Positions 18,590-27,095 of a stretch of 64,000 bases of DNA are shown here, piece by piece. Numbering within the stretch: the stretch's first letter is position 1; each line of letters starts with the position of its first letter. The notes under the pieces were generated by a model that was not told the origin of the DNA, ran no database searches, and saw nothing but the letters and a program-made list of their open reading frames with translations. The position numbers were made by a program, and so were the translations under genes. The DNA is from Mycolicibacterium chitae (GTDB taxonomy: Bacteria; Actinomycetota; Actinomycetes; Mycobacteriales; Mycobacteriaceae): assembly GCF_900637205.1 (NCBI RefSeq), contig NZ_LR134355.1, forward strand, positions 1,054,001-1,118,000. The letters run 5' to 3'.

Positions 18590-19414
18590 ATGACCGAGGA
18601 CTGGTTACGCCACGCGAAGACACCGGAGACCCGTGTGAGCATCCGGCGCTGGTCACGCTGGAGTGATTTCTTCTTCTGGGTTGGCGTGCTGCTGGTGCTC
18701 GGCGGGATCGCGTTCGTCGTCTGGAGTGTGGTCACGGCGCGCCACAGCGGACCCGTCTTCTGGTGGGCGATCGCGGTGACGGCGGTGCTGGTCCTCGTCT
18801 GTGCGGGTTGTGGCTCGTACGCAAGTGGCCGTCTCAGCGAAGCAAGATTCGCCGACGGGCAGGTGTCTGTCGGCACGGTCGAGGAGGTGGTCAGGCACGC
18901 CGGCGCAGAGGGCCCCGACACGTGCGACATCGTGGTGAGCGCCTCGCTGTCAGGCACGGTGATCCGTCGCAAGTTGGGCGGGCTTGTCGGCGACAGCGAC
19001 GTCGGAGACCGGGTCCGCTTCCGGCACAACACTCTTGACCCCGAAGATCTGGACGACGCGCTCTTCGATGGTTGGTACGGACCGGGCCGTCACCGGGGTG
19101 AGCCGTCGTGGAGCACACGCCAGTCACCTGACCTCTACGCTGACGCTCAAGTGTCCGTCGGCAGGGTCACGGAGGTGACCAGCCACCCCGGAATCCCCGG
19201 GGACAACCACCCGACCGACTACACGCTCATGGTCAGCGTCGAACGGCCGGGATCGGTGACGCTCCGCCGCCAGATCTATCTGGCTGAATATCAGCTGTGC
19301 TCATCGGGCCCGGCCTTAAGGCCGACGATCCGCCTGCGCCACAACACTCTTGACCCCGAGAATTTGTCCGACGCGTTCTTCGACGGGTGGGTGGACGAGT
19401 TGAAAGGCCATTGA
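18590..19414 (+). CDS. Two-TM membrane protein with a tandemly duplicated extracellular or cytosolic domain
   Basis: 274 residues, not recognised as a named family. Two hydrophobic segments (about 27-50 and 56-76) precede two related domains, about residues 88-162 and 184-267. Both start with a VSVG(T/R)V(T/E)EV strand and end with (R)xRHNTLDPE(D/N)LxDAxFDGW. The coding DNA shares an exact 20-bp stretch at 19025-19044 and 19340-19359, so the duplication is recent or under gene conversion. The layout recalls DUF3592-type proteins, but I would not assign it. It sits alone in the variable zone after the broken toxin gene, with a purine-rich GAGAAGGGGAAAA before the ATG. Confidence 0.72.
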   Translation: MTEDWLRHAKTPETRVSIRRWSRWSDFFFWVGVLLVLGGIAFVVWSVVTARHSGPVFWWAIAVTAVLVLVCAGCGSYASGRLSEARFADGQVSVGTVEEVVRHAGAEGPDTCDIVVSASLSGTVIRRKLGGLVGDSDVGDRVRFRHNTLDPEDLDDALFDGWYGPGRHRGEPSWSTRQSPDLYADAQVSVGRVTEVTSHPGIPGDNHPTDYTLMVSVERPGSVTLRRQIYLAEYQLCSSGPALRPTIRLRHNTLDPENLSDAFFDGWVDELKGH

Positions 19415-19434
19415 CGACGAAATCGGCCGGCTCG

Positions 19435-20061
19435 TCAACGAAGCGTGATGTTTTCCGACGACGGCACCCGGGCGGCCATAACCGCATGCGGCCGGATGTC
19501 CGTGGTCCCGGGCCGTTGCAGACGATCGGTCTCGGTGAACCCGGCGATCGCCAGCAACCGGGACATTTCGTCGATCGGACACCGGTAGGCGGTCGTCACC
19601 TTGTGGGCGAATGCCTCGACGGCGTCGCCGTCGAAGAAGCCCACCACCAACGTCGCGCCAGGTGCCATCGCTCGCCGTAACTCCTTCAGGATATCGGTGA
19701 GTTCAGTTGGCTCGCAATGGATCAGCGAGTACCACGCGAGGATTCCGCCCAGTGATCGATCGGGAACCTCGAGGGTGCGCAACGAACCGACGGAGAACTC
19801 GATGCTCGGCCACCTCGAGGTGGCGGTGTCGATGAACTCCGGCACCAGGTCGAGGCCTCTGGCGTCGAGACCCAGACCAGCCAGGTACGCGGTGAGATGG
19901 CCGGGGCCGCAGCCGACGTCCAGCACGGGGCCTTCGCAGGCACCGAGGTTGGCCTTCAGGAAGGCCAGGTCTTGCGGGTCGACGGTCGCCACGTCGCCGA
20001 ACGTTCGGGTGTAGGTCTCGGCCAGCTCGCCGTAGCGCTGTCGGACTTCGGCTTCGGACAT
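19435..20061 (-). CDS. Class I SAM-dependent methyltransferase
   Basis: 208 residues. The motif I region VLDVGCGPGHLTAYLAGLG and acidic GLDLVPEFID bind S-adenosylmethionine; later motifs are LAWYSLIHCEPTEL and LRRAMAPGATLVVGFFDGD. The methyl acceptor is unknown. The frame is open to 20151, but the ATG at 20061 is chosen, since TAGACT lies 7 nt before it (leaderless) and the upstream extension is not protein-like. Converges with the duplicated-domain gene (20 bp between stops). Monocistronic by position. Confidence 0.84.
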   Translation of the reverse strand: MSEAEVRQRYGELAETYTRTFGDVATVDPQDLAFLKANLGACEGPVLDVGCGPGHLTAYLAGLGLDARGLDLVPEFIDTATSRWPSIEFSVGSLRTLEVPDRSLGGILAWYSLIHCEPTELTDILKELRRAMAPGATLVVGFFDGDAVEAFAHKVTTAYRCPIDEMSRLLAIAGFTETDRLQRPGTTDIRPHAVMAARVPSSENITLR

Positions 20062-20068
20062 TGCGCGC

Positions 20069-20074
20069 AGTCTA
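20069..20074 (-). promoter_or_regulatory. Putative -10 box, leaderless, methyltransferase gene
   Basis: Minus-strand TAGACT with a 7-nt spacer to the ATG at 20061. Confidence 0.55.
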
Positions 20075-20165
20075 GGCCGCGGCGCTGCGGTGGCCAGAGG
20101 ACCCGTGACCATGGATACTTCGGGGACGGGCTGGGTGTCGCCGCAATTCAACTGAGGGAGCGGTC

Positions 20166-20926
20166 ATGAGCGTCGCGTTCGATTTCACCGACAAGGTTGT
20201 CCTGATCACCGGCGGCGCCACCGGCATCGGTCGCGCCACCGCCGTCGAGTTCGCGAAGGCCGGCGCGAAGGTCGTGGTCGGCGACGTCGACGACCGCGCC
20301 ACCGAGACGGTGCAGATCATCACCGACGCCGGCGGCAACGCCACGTTCGTCCGGACCGACGTGACCGACGACGACGCGGTGAAGAACCTCGTCGACACCA
20401 CGGTCGCCCAGCACGCCACGATCGACATCGCCTTCAACAACGCCGGCGTGCTGCCGCCGACCGCCCCGCTGCACGAACAGACCGTCCAGGACTGGCACCG
20501 CACCATGTCGGTCGACGCCACCGGCGTCTTCCTGGCCATGCGCCACCAAATCCCGGTGATGCTCGAGGCGGGGACCGGTTCCATCGTCAACACGGCCTCG
20601 GTGGCCGGGGTGACCGCCGATCCGGGGATGACCCCCTACGTCGCCGCGAAGCACGCGGTGGTCGGGGTATCCAAGGGCGCGGCTCTGGACTACGCGGACA
20701 AGGGGATTCGCATCAACGTCTTGCGCCGGGCCTGATCCGAACCCCGATGACCGAACGCTGGCTCGACGACCCCGAGATCGCCCCGCGGGTGCTCGCCGAC
20801 TCGCCGATCGGACGTCCCGCCGAACCCGAAGAGGTCGCTGGCGCCGTCCTGTTCCTGTCGTCGGACCTCGCCGGAGCCGTGACCGGATCGGTGTATCGCG
20901 TCGACGGCGGCCGTACCGCACACTGA
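20166..20926 (+). pseudogene. SDR oxidoreductase interrupted by a frameshift
   Basis: Glucose-1-dehydrogenase-like SDR. The first frame (20166-20735) gives TGGATGIG, NNAGVLPPT, TASVAG and YVAAK, all intact, and then ends abruptly at INVLRRA plus stop. The next frame continues without a gap as LAPGLIRTPMTERW through GRPAEPEEVAGAVLFLSSDLAGAVTGSVYRVDGG to a TGA at 20924-20926. The total length is 761 nt, one base short of 254 codons, so a single-base deletion near 20717-20720 explains it (one C missing before CTTGCGCC). It could be a true mutation or a sequencing error. If read through, it would be a normal 253-residue enzyme. GAGGGAG precedes the ATG. Confidence 0.85.
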
Positions 20927-20957
20927 AGGCGTTGAACCACCAGGAAGCGAGCGGCCC

Positions 20958-21899
20958 ATGACGATCTTGGTGAACGCGGACAACTTCGTCCGCGCCGAGA
21001 CCCACCGGATGTTCTCCGACATCCAGGCCGAGGCCGGGGGAGTCGGCCGATTCCGGCACAACCGCACGCCGGCCAGCATCGATGCCCAGACGGTGATCCG
21101 GCTCAACCGCGACACCCTCTACAGCTTCGCCGTCGTCGATCTGGCTCGGCCCGCGCGCCTGACGTTGCCGGACGCGGCGGGGCGGTATCTGTCGGCGATG
21201 GTCGTCAACGAGGACCACTACGTCACCGGCGTCCTCCACCAGCCCGGCGAGCACGTGCTGACCAGCGAGCAATGCGGATCCCGTCATGTGCTGGTCGGCG
21301 TGCGAATCCTGGTCGATCCCACGGATTCTGCGGACGTTGCGGCGGTCTCGGCGCTCCAGGACCGGCTCGAGATCGCCGCCGATGCGCCGGAGCCGTTCGT
21401 ATCGCCGGACTACGACGTCGCGAGCATGGACGCCACTCGCAACGCGCTGCTGGACCTTGCGCGCGGGCTCGACGACTTCGACCGCACATTCGGCACGCGC
21501 GACGAGGTCGATCCCGTCCGCCATCTGATCGGCACCGCCGCCGGCTGGGGTGGGCTACCCACCTCGGAGGCGACCTACATCGGCGTCGACCCCGGCGTGC
21601 CGCCCGGTGACTACGCCCTGGTGTTCACCGACGTCCCGGTCGACGCGTTCTGGTCGGTGTCGGTCTACAACGCGCGCGGCTTCTTCGAGAAGAACGCGCA
21701 GGACCTCTACACCGTCAACAGCGTCACCGCGGCGCGCGACGACGACGGCTCGGTCACCGTGCGATTCCTCGCCTCGGCCGACGGGGAGACCCCGGCCAAC
21801 GCCATCCTCACCCCCGAGGGATGGAATTACCTGATCCGGCTCTACCGCCCTCGCCCGGAAATCCTCGACGGACGTTGGAAGCCGCCCACGCTGCGTTGA
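20958..21899 (+). CDS. DUF1254/DUF1214 family protein
   Basis: 313 residues, unknown biochemical role. N-terminal DUF1254-like part includes NRDTLYSFAVVDLARPARLTLPDAAGRYLSAMVVNEDHY, and the C-terminal DUF1214 part includes FWSVSVYNARGFFEKNAQDLYTVNS and a final NAILTPEGWNYLIRLYRP. No signal peptide is visible, although many relatives are exported. AGGAAG lies before the ATG. It follows the frameshifted SDR by 31 bp on the same strand, so they were probably one operon. Family members are often called carboxylesterases in annotation pipelines, but no catalytic Ser motif is apparent. Confidence 0.82.
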   Translation: MTILVNADNFVRAETHRMFSDIQAEAGGVGRFRHNRTPASIDAQTVIRLNRDTLYSFAVVDLARPARLTLPDAAGRYLSAMVVNEDHYVTGVLHQPGEHVLTSEQCGSRHVLVGVRILVDPTDSADVAAVSALQDRLEIAADAPEPFVSPDYDVASMDATRNALLDLARGLDDFDRTFGTRDEVDPVRHLIGTAAGWGGLPTSEATYIGVDPGVPPGDYALVFTDVPVDAFWSVSVYNARGFFEKNAQDLYTVNSVTAARDDDGSVTVRFLASADGETPANAILTPEGWNYLIRLYRPRPEILDGRWKPPTLR

Positions 21900-21906
21900 G
21901 GGCGGT

Positions 21907-22593
21907 TCAGGCGTAGCCGACCCAGCCGCGAAACGTGAACGCGGAGAAGAACTCGGTGACCTCGGTGAAACCGGCGCCCTCGAGGATCGCCCGGTCCTGG
22001 TCGGGGGTCAGGACGGGCACCTGGGCGGCGATCGCGGCGCATGCCTGCTCGGCGGCCTCGGGTTCGATGCCGGCGGCGACGAGGTTGGCCGCGTGGCGCC
22101 GCAACCACGACGCCCGCTCGGCGTCGTCGCGGGCCGGAATGCTCAGGTGCACGACGACGAACGGTGCCCCGGGCGCCAGTCGTCGGCGCACCTCGGCGGC
22201 GGTGTGGCGCCGCAGTTCGGGCTCCAGGAAGTGCAGGGTCAGCAGGCTGGTCGCGGCGGCGAACGGGCCGTGCGGGGCATCATCGATATAACCGTGGTGC
22301 ATGCGTACCCGCGATGCCAGTGGTCCAAGGGTTTTCGTCGCCAGGTCGAGCATGGCGGCCGCCGGGTCGACCGCGTCGAAGGTCCACCCCGGACGGGTCT
22401 CGGCCAAGGCCTTCGTCTCGAGTCCGCCGCCCGCGCCGAGCACCAGTACCCGGGCATCGTGCGGAGCGCGTTCATCGATGAGCACACCCGCCATGCGGTG
22501 GACGTCCCGGTACGCGGGCACCATCTGCGCGACGCGTTCGGCATACGAGTCGACCTGGGCGGGATCATCGAAGGCGTGGGGGGCTTGGGTCAT
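21907..22593 (-). CDS. Class I SAM-dependent methyltransferase
   Basis: 228 residues. SAM-binding motif VLVLGAGGGLETKALAETRPGW followed by DAVDPAAAMLDLA, then LLTLHFLEPELRRHTAAEVRRRLAPGAPFVVVHLS. The first glycine-rich motif is LGAGGG rather than the commoner VGCGxG. The ATG at 22593 is used; the frame stays open to 22968 but that part is not protein-like. It converges on the DUF1254 gene with 7 bp between stops. Substrate unknown. Confidence 0.83.
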   Translation of the reverse strand: MTQAPHAFDDPAQVDSYAERVAQMVPAYRDVHRMAGVLIDERAPHDARVLVLGAGGGLETKALAETRPGWTFDAVDPAAAMLDLATKTLGPLASRVRMHHGYIDDAPHGPFAAATSLLTLHFLEPELRRHTAAEVRRRLAPGAPFVVVHLSIPARDDAERASWLRRHAANLVAAGIEPEAAEQACAAIAAQVPVLTPDQDRAILEGAGFTEVTEFFSAFTFRGWVGYA

Positions 22594-22701
22594 GAGTCGA
22601 TGGTGACGCCAACGGCCAGCTGTCGGCAAGCGATCTTGCCGAATTGGCAAGCGTTTGATCGGTGGGCCCCTCGGGGCCGCCCCGAGGGGTAGGCAGGAAT
22701 C

Positions 22702-23283
22702 ATGAGTACATTCACGACGCGGTTTCGACGGTCCTGGGCGGAGTTCGTCGGGCCGGAAGCCACGCGAACCAACACGGTGCTCACCGTGGCCGCGAGCGCT
22801 GGCGGCCTGGTCGCCAGCGTGTGGACCGCGCGGCGCGCCGGGGCGAACACCGCGGTGACGACGGCACTTTCGGCGCTCGCGACCGACCTCGCCGGCGGGG
22901 CTTACGTCAACAACACGCGGGCCTGCGCCCGCTGGTACGAGCGACCGGGCCAAGGCCACCGCCAACACCTGCAGTTCGCCGGACTACACCTGCACCCCGT
23001 GGCGATCGCGCTCGCCGATCGCAGCGTGGGGCACCAGGACCGCGTGCTCGGCTGGTCGGCCTCGCACTACGGCTACCTCATGGCCGCCACCGCGGTCATC
23101 CGCGGCCTGCCGCGGCGTCGACGCGGGTTGGGCGTGGCGCTCACCGCCGGGGGGCTGGTCCTCGACCGCGTGCTGGGCCCCTCGACCGTCGCTCCCTGGT
23201 TCGCCTGGACCTACTATCCGAAACTCCTTCTGGGCCACGCCGCGTCGAGCCTGTGGACCGACGAGGATCTGGGCGTAGGTTGA
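22702..23283 (+). CDS. Uncharacterised protein with weak membrane segments
   Basis: 193 residues, no family recognised. It shows moderately hydrophobic stretches (VLTVAASAGGLVASVWTARRAG, TAVTTALSALATDLAGGAYV, YGYLMAATAVIRGLP and GLGVALTAGGLVLDRVLGPS) separated by charged loops with conserved-looking Trp and His (HLQFAGLHLHPVAIALAD, APWFAWTYYPKLLLGHAA). It may be a peripheral or multipass membrane protein. It is divergent from the methyltransferase and ends 5 bp before a pseudogene. Codon use is typical of the window, so it is probably a real gene. Confidence 0.68.
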   Translation: MSTFTTRFRRSWAEFVGPEATRTNTVLTVAASAGGLVASVWTARRAGANTAVTTALSALATDLAGGAYVNNTRACARWYERPGQGHRQHLQFAGLHLHPVAIALADRSVGHQDRVLGWSASHYGYLMAATAVIRGLPRRRRGLGVALTAGGLVLDRVLGPSTVAPWFAWTYYPKLLLGHAASSLWTDEDLGVG

Positions 23284-23287
23284 TCCG

Positions 23288-23672
23288 GTGAAGCGCATCG
23301 GGCTGCTGACGTGTGCTGCCGTGCTGCTGGCCGACTCGGTCGCCATGTTCGTGCCGGGAGTCCCGGGTGGCGAGGACATCACCGTCGCGCAGTTGTTGAA
23401 GATGCGCAGCGGCCTCTACGGCTACACCGAGGACCCCGCGGTTTCGCAGATCCTCGATGCCGAACCGGGCCGGGCCTGGTCTCCTCGGGAGGCACTCGAT
23501 TTCGCCTTCCGGCACCCGATTCAACTCGTTCATGGGGTACGACGCGGAAAACGATGTGGGTCTGGTGATCTGGACAAATCTGACGCTCTCGCCGGACGGG
23601 GACACCACCGCCCAGGCGATGTTGCCGGTACTGCTGGACGAGATCTACTCCGGCTTGTCGCTGACAAGGTAA
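23288..23672 (+). pseudogene. Beta-lactamase-family serine hydrolase remnant
   Basis: Pieces of a class-C-type serine hydrolase. The first frame has a signal-peptide-like start (MKRIGLLTCAAVLLADS) joined directly to VPGVPGGEDITVAQLLKMRSGLYGYTEDP, then REALDFAFRHP. The other frame supplies the C-terminus FNSFMGYDAENDVGLVIWTNLTLSPDG to the stop at 23672. Compared with the family, the SxxK nucleophile region and roughly the central two-thirds, including the YSN motif, are gone. At least two internal deletions and a frame change are therefore inferred; it cannot be active. Confidence 0.85.
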
Positions 23673-23681
23673 ACAGGAGGC

Positions 23682-24230
23682 ATGCGCATAACCGAGGGTC
23701 TTCCCGGCCGTGAAGGTGACGTGACCGTTCGGCGGCTCGGCCACCACGACGCCGAGGCTTTTGCCGCAGGTACCAAGGACGAGGCCGTGCAACGCTACGG
23801 GCACCTGCCGCTGGCGGAGTACTCCCCGCAGACCGTGCGGGACCAGGTCGACAACGAGATCGCCCGCGGCCTCGACGACGGCTCGCTGGCGGTGCTCGCC
23901 ATCGCCGACGCCGATTCCGACGAGTTCCTGGGCAGCATCGTGCTCTTCGATGTCCGGTCGGACCGCGCCGAGGTCGGGTTCTGGTTGACCCCGCAGGCGC
24001 GCGGCCGCGGCGCGGCGCGCCACGGGTTGCGCGCGCTGCTCAGAGTGGCCGCCGATGCGGGATTCCGCTACCTTGACGCCCGGACCGATTCCGCCAACGA
24101 CGGATCCCGTCGTGTCCTCGAGGACGCCGGTTTCGTCCACACCGAGGGTCCGCACGACGAACTCGCCCCCTCCGGCGAGGTGGTGAACGTGTTGACATTC
24201 GAACGATCGCTGGTTGAGTTACCGAACTAG
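23682..24230 (+). CDS. GNAT family N-acetyltransferase
   Basis: 182 residues of the RimJ/RimL-like GNAT type, which moves an acetyl group from acetyl-CoA to an amine. The acetyl-CoA pyrophosphate loop is ARGRGAARHGLRALL (R/Q-x-x-G-x-A), preceded by the beta-4 strand RAEVGFWLTPQ and followed by NDGSRRVLEDAGF, the usual Asn-containing helix. AGGAGGC lies just before the ATG. It starts 9 bp after the pseudogene, so it may once have been its operon partner. Target unknown. Confidence 0.88.
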   Translation: MRITEGLPGREGDVTVRRLGHHDAEAFAAGTKDEAVQRYGHLPLAEYSPQTVRDQVDNEIARGLDDGSLAVLAIADADSDEFLGSIVLFDVRSDRAEVGFWLTPQARGRGAARHGLRALLRVAADAGFRYLDARTDSANDGSRRVLEDAGFVHTEGPHDELAPSGEVVNVLTFERSLVELPN

Positions 24231-24268
24231 GCCAACGCCATGACAATTCAAGACAGATTGATGAGGGT

Positions 24269-24868
24269 ATGAGGACAAGCAGGCTGACGGCGATCGGTGT
24301 TGCGGTGTTTCTGGGCGCGACGGTGACGGCGTGCGGGAACGGTGTCGCCCCCGCCTCGGAGCCCAGCGCGGTGGCCACCGCGGCCACCGCCGAGCAACCC
24401 AGCGAACTGACCCTGGACACGGTGAACTGGGCGCTGTCGACGTTGCAGGAGCAGACCGGTGCCCCGCTCGAGGAGATCCAGCTCAAGAGCTTGATGATCT
24501 CGCCCGGCGGCTCCGCGACGTTCGACGCGCTGGACCCCGCCAAGCCCACCGAACTCAACCAGTACGTCGCCTACCCGGACGGACGCCGGCTGGTGCATCC
24601 GTACGACTACGGCGGCGCGGACAACTACGAGGCACTCACCGCGACGCTGTTCGGTGCGCACGAGGTCAGCCCCGAAACCCTGGTCGCAGCGTGGCAGGAC
24701 TCGTTCGACCGGGTGCAGGGCGAACGCAGCGAGATGTCGGCCTCCGGAGTATCGGCCAGTCGTGAGGACGAGACCGGCCCGGTGCAACTCTCGATCGTCA
24801 ACGGACCGCAGCGCGACCGGCAGTCGGTGTACTACGACGCCAACGGCCAGTTCCTGCGCACCTCGTAG
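24269..24868 (+). CDS. Putative lipoprotein of unknown function
   Basis: 199 residues. A type II signal peptide (MRTSRLTAIGVAVFLGATVTAC) ends in the lipobox VTAC with Cys22 as predicted lipidation site, so the mature protein would be anchored to the outer face of the plasma membrane. The rest is soluble and acidic, with LTLDTVNWALSTLQEQTGAPLEEIQLKSLMI and a C-terminal RDRQSVYYDANGQFLRTS. No family recognised. It ends 11 bp before the acyl-CoA synthetase gene and probably shares its transcript. Confidence 0.75.
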   Translation: MRTSRLTAIGVAVFLGATVTACGNGVAPASEPSAVATAATAEQPSELTLDTVNWALSTLQEQTGAPLEEIQLKSLMISPGGSATFDALDPAKPTELNQYVAYPDGRRLVHPYDYGGADNYEALTATLFGAHEVSPETLVAAWQDSFDRVQGERSEMSASGVSASREDETGPVQLSIVNGPQRDRQSVYYDANGQFLRTS

Positions 24869-24879
24869 CCGACGACAGC

Positions 24880-26421
24880 GTGCCTGTCACCAGCCCCACC
24901 CGGTTACACGACCTGATCGCGGCGGCCGCCGCCGCGGTGCCCGAGCGACCCGCGGTGGTGGTGCCCGACGGGCCGAGCGTGACCTTCGCCGAATTCGACC
25001 GGCGTATCACCGAAATTGCCGAGTGGGTCGGTCGGCGCAGCCGGCCCGGCGATCGGATCGCGGTGATCGCCGACAACGGACTGGACTATGCGGGGCTGTA
25101 CTACGGTGTGCCCCGCGGCGGTCGCGTGCTGGCGCTGATCAACCAACGGCTCAGCGCCGAGGAACAACTCGGACAGCTGGCCGTCGTGGACCCCGCGGTG
25201 GTGCTCGGCGACGCCAAGTACCTGTCCGCACTGGGGGCCGGGACGGACCGCCGGCTCATCGCCTTCGACGACGCTGAATGGTCGGATTCAGCGCCGGCGG
25301 CAGAGGACGACGGTGCCAACAACGACGATGCCAACACCGACGATGCCAACACCGACGATGCCAACACCGACGATGCCGCGTGGCTGCTGTTCACCACCGG
25401 ATCGACCGGCGCACCGAAAGGTGTTGTGCACTCGCACCGTTCGCTGCTGGCTGCCGTGTCCGGCACCGTCGCCGGCCGCGCCGTGGCGCCCGGCGGGGTG
25501 TATCTACTGCCGTTCCCGATGTGCCACATCGCCGGCTATAACCTCTTGGTCCAGCATGCCGTGCAGGCCACCGTGCTGCCGGTGGCCGCCTACCGGCCGG
25601 AATCCTTCGCGGCCGTCGTCGACCGCCACGGCGTGACGTCCTGTTCGCTGGCGCCGACCATGCTGCACAGCCTGCTGGAGTATCTGGAACGCACCGGCGC
25701 CACGCTGCCCACCCTGCGCGACATCGCCTACGGTTCGGCGGCGATCCCCGCCGATCTGCTGCGCCGCGCGATGCGGCAACTCGATGCGGGCTTCCATCAG
25801 GGCTACGGCATGACCGAAACCGGCGGGAACCTGGCCTTTCTCGGGCCCGACGAACATCGCGCGGGAGCGCAGGACCAGCCGTCGATCCTGGCCAGTACCG
25901 GCCGCCCGCATCCGGGTGTGGAGGTCCGCCTCGGCGACGACGGCGAAATCCTGGTCCGTGGGCCCCAGGTGGCCCCGCGGTCCTGGCCCGCGGACCAACC
26001 GTTGACCGTCGACGGCTGGCTGCACACCGGAGATGTCGGACGATTCGACGAGGCCGGGCGCCTGGTGGTGGTCGACCGACTCAAGGACGTGATCATCACC
26101 GGCGGCGAGAACGTGTCCTCCCGCGAGGTCGAGGATGTGTTGTCGACGCATCCGGCCGTCGAACATGTTGCCGTCGTGGGTGTTCCGGATCCGCACTGGG
26201 GCGAGGCCGTCTGTGCCGTCGTCGTCACGCGTTCCGAAGAAGACCCTGCCGCGCTGATCGAGCACGTACGGGCCCGGCTGGCCGGCTTCAAACGTCCCCG
26301 CCACGTGCTGTTCCGCACGGCGCTGCCGCTGACCACCAACGGCAAGGTCGACAAAGCCGCGGTTCGGCGCTACGCCCGCGAGTCGCTGAGCACCACCGAA
26401 ATCTCCTCGCCCAACTCGTAA
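24880..26421 (+). CDS. AMP-binding acyl-CoA synthetase (FadD-like)
   Basis: Adenylate-forming enzyme, 513 residues, expected to activate a carboxylic acid to its acyl-CoA through an acyl-AMP. The P-loop is LLFTTGSTGAPKGVVHSH, with A5 QGYGMTETGGN, A7 GWLHTGDVGRFDEAGRLVVVDRLKD, A8 IITGGENVSSREVE and A10 TTNGKVDKAAV (the catalytic Lys). Immediately before the P-loop there is an unusual acidic linker made of a 15-bp minisatellite (five-residue unit DDANT). GTG start. The 3' end overlaps the convergent papain-fold gene by 52 bp. The substrate chain length cannot be told. Confidence 0.9.
   Translation: MPVTSPTRLHDLIAAAAAAVPERPAVVVPDGPSVTFAEFDRRITEIAEWVGRRSRPGDRIAVIADNGLDYAGLYYGVPRGGRVLALINQRLSAEEQLGQLAVVDPAVVLGDAKYLSALGAGTDRRLIAFDDAEWSDSAPAAEDDGANNDDANTDDANTDDANTDDAAWLLFTTGSTGAPKGVVHSHRSLLAAVSGTVAGRAVAPGGVYLLPFPMCHIAGYNLLVQHAVQATVLPVAAYRPESFAAVVDRHGVTSCSLAPTMLHSLLEYLERTGATLPTLRDIAYGSAAIPADLLRRAMRQLDAGFHQGYGMTETGGNLAFLGPDEHRAGAQDQPSILASTGRPHPGVEVRLGDDGEILVRGPQVAPRSWPADQPLTVDGWLHTGDVGRFDEAGRLVVVDRLKDVIITGGENVSSREVEDVLSTHPAVEHVAVVGVPDPHWGEAVCAVVVTRSEEDPAALIEHVRARLAGFKRPRHVLFRTALPLTTNGKVDKAAVRRYARESLSTTEISSPNS
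25324..25377 (+). repeat. 15-bp in-frame minisatellite (3.6 copies)
   Basis: The unit GACGATGCCAACACC is repeated exactly three times (25324-25338, 25339-25353, 25354-25368) plus nine bases of a fourth copy. A diverged copy precedes it. It encodes repeating DDANT just upstream of the P-loop of the acyl-CoA synthetase, so copy-number change stays in frame and would only alter linker length. Confidence 0.9.
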
Positions 26422-27089
26422 CCGGCGCGCAGCGGCAGCCGGTCCCCACTCCAGAAGGAGCCGGGATCGAAGTAGTTCTCCCGCTTCTCGGTGCTCAGCA
26501 GCCCCATCTCCTCGTAGGTGATGGCGACCGTCTCCGCGCAGTACGCGGTCTCCAGACCGGCCATCCGGCGATGCTGCTTACCCTTCTCCGCCGAGCGCCG
26601 AACCCGGTTGTGCACCAACGGCAGCCCGCGCGTCCAGTCGCTGACGGTGGGCAGCCGACCCCGCATCCAGCGGCCCGTCAGGCGCGCGGTGCTCGGGAAC
26701 GGGGTCCCGTCCATGCGGGCGATCACCTTCAGCAGCCGGTCCTCCTGCTCGCGGTCGGCGTACGGGGTGAGTTGACGCAGCCAGCAGCGTTGCCCGTACT
26801 TGTTCATCCACTGCTCCACGGCGGCCCGCGCATCGTTGAGTTGCACGCCGCGGTGGTGGTTGCCGGTCCAGTAGTCCAGCAGCTTGTCGCCGAGCTCGGC
26901 GTGCCAGATCAGCGGCGGCAGGTCGTCGATGGCCACCGTCATGCCGACGTGGTTGACCGGGCTGTTGGTCAGCGTCTGGATCGCCCGGTCGGGCCCCGAG
27001 GCGCCGCGAAACAACCAGATGTCCCCGGTGCGGGTGGCCTCCAGCGCCTGATCGAGCGTGACGTGTCGTTCTCCGGTGCGCGCCATCAC
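26370..27089 (-). CDS. YiiX-like permuted papain-fold (NlpC/P60 clan) protein
   Basis: 239 residues. The order His before Cys is that of circularly permuted papain-like enzymes: TGDIWLFRG, then NHVGMTV (His47), then ETAYCAETVAITYEEMGLL (Cys184). Such proteins are putative cysteine hydrolases acting on amides or lipid-linked substrates. There is no signal peptide. The GTG at 27089 is used, since TAAGCT lies 6 nt before it (leaderless); an ATG follows as codon 2. Its 3' end overlaps the acyl-CoA synthetase gene by 52 bp in opposite orientation. Divergent from a 54-residue membrane protein. Confidence 0.75.
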   Translation of the reverse strand: MMARTGERHVTLDQALEATRTGDIWLFRGASGPDRAIQTLTNSPVNHVGMTVAIDDLPPLIWHAELGDKLLDYWTGNHHRGVQLNDARAAVEQWMNKYGQRCWLRQLTPYADREQEDRLLKVIARMDGTPFPSTARLTGRWMRGRLPTVSDWTRGLPLVHNRVRRSAEKGKQHRRMAGLETAYCAETVAITYEEMGLLSTEKRENYFDPGSFWSGDRLPLRAGYELGEEISVVLSDSRA

Positions 27090-27095
27090 CTGGGC

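Noticed and set aside
24187..24202. Further KstR-like sequence GAACGTGTTGAC
   Set aside because: It lacks T at the first fixed position of the consensus and lies inside the GNAT coding region.
25301..25380. Possible CRISPR-like repeat
   Set aside because: The 15-bp units are directly adjacent without spacers and lie in frame in a gene, so this is a coding minisatellite.
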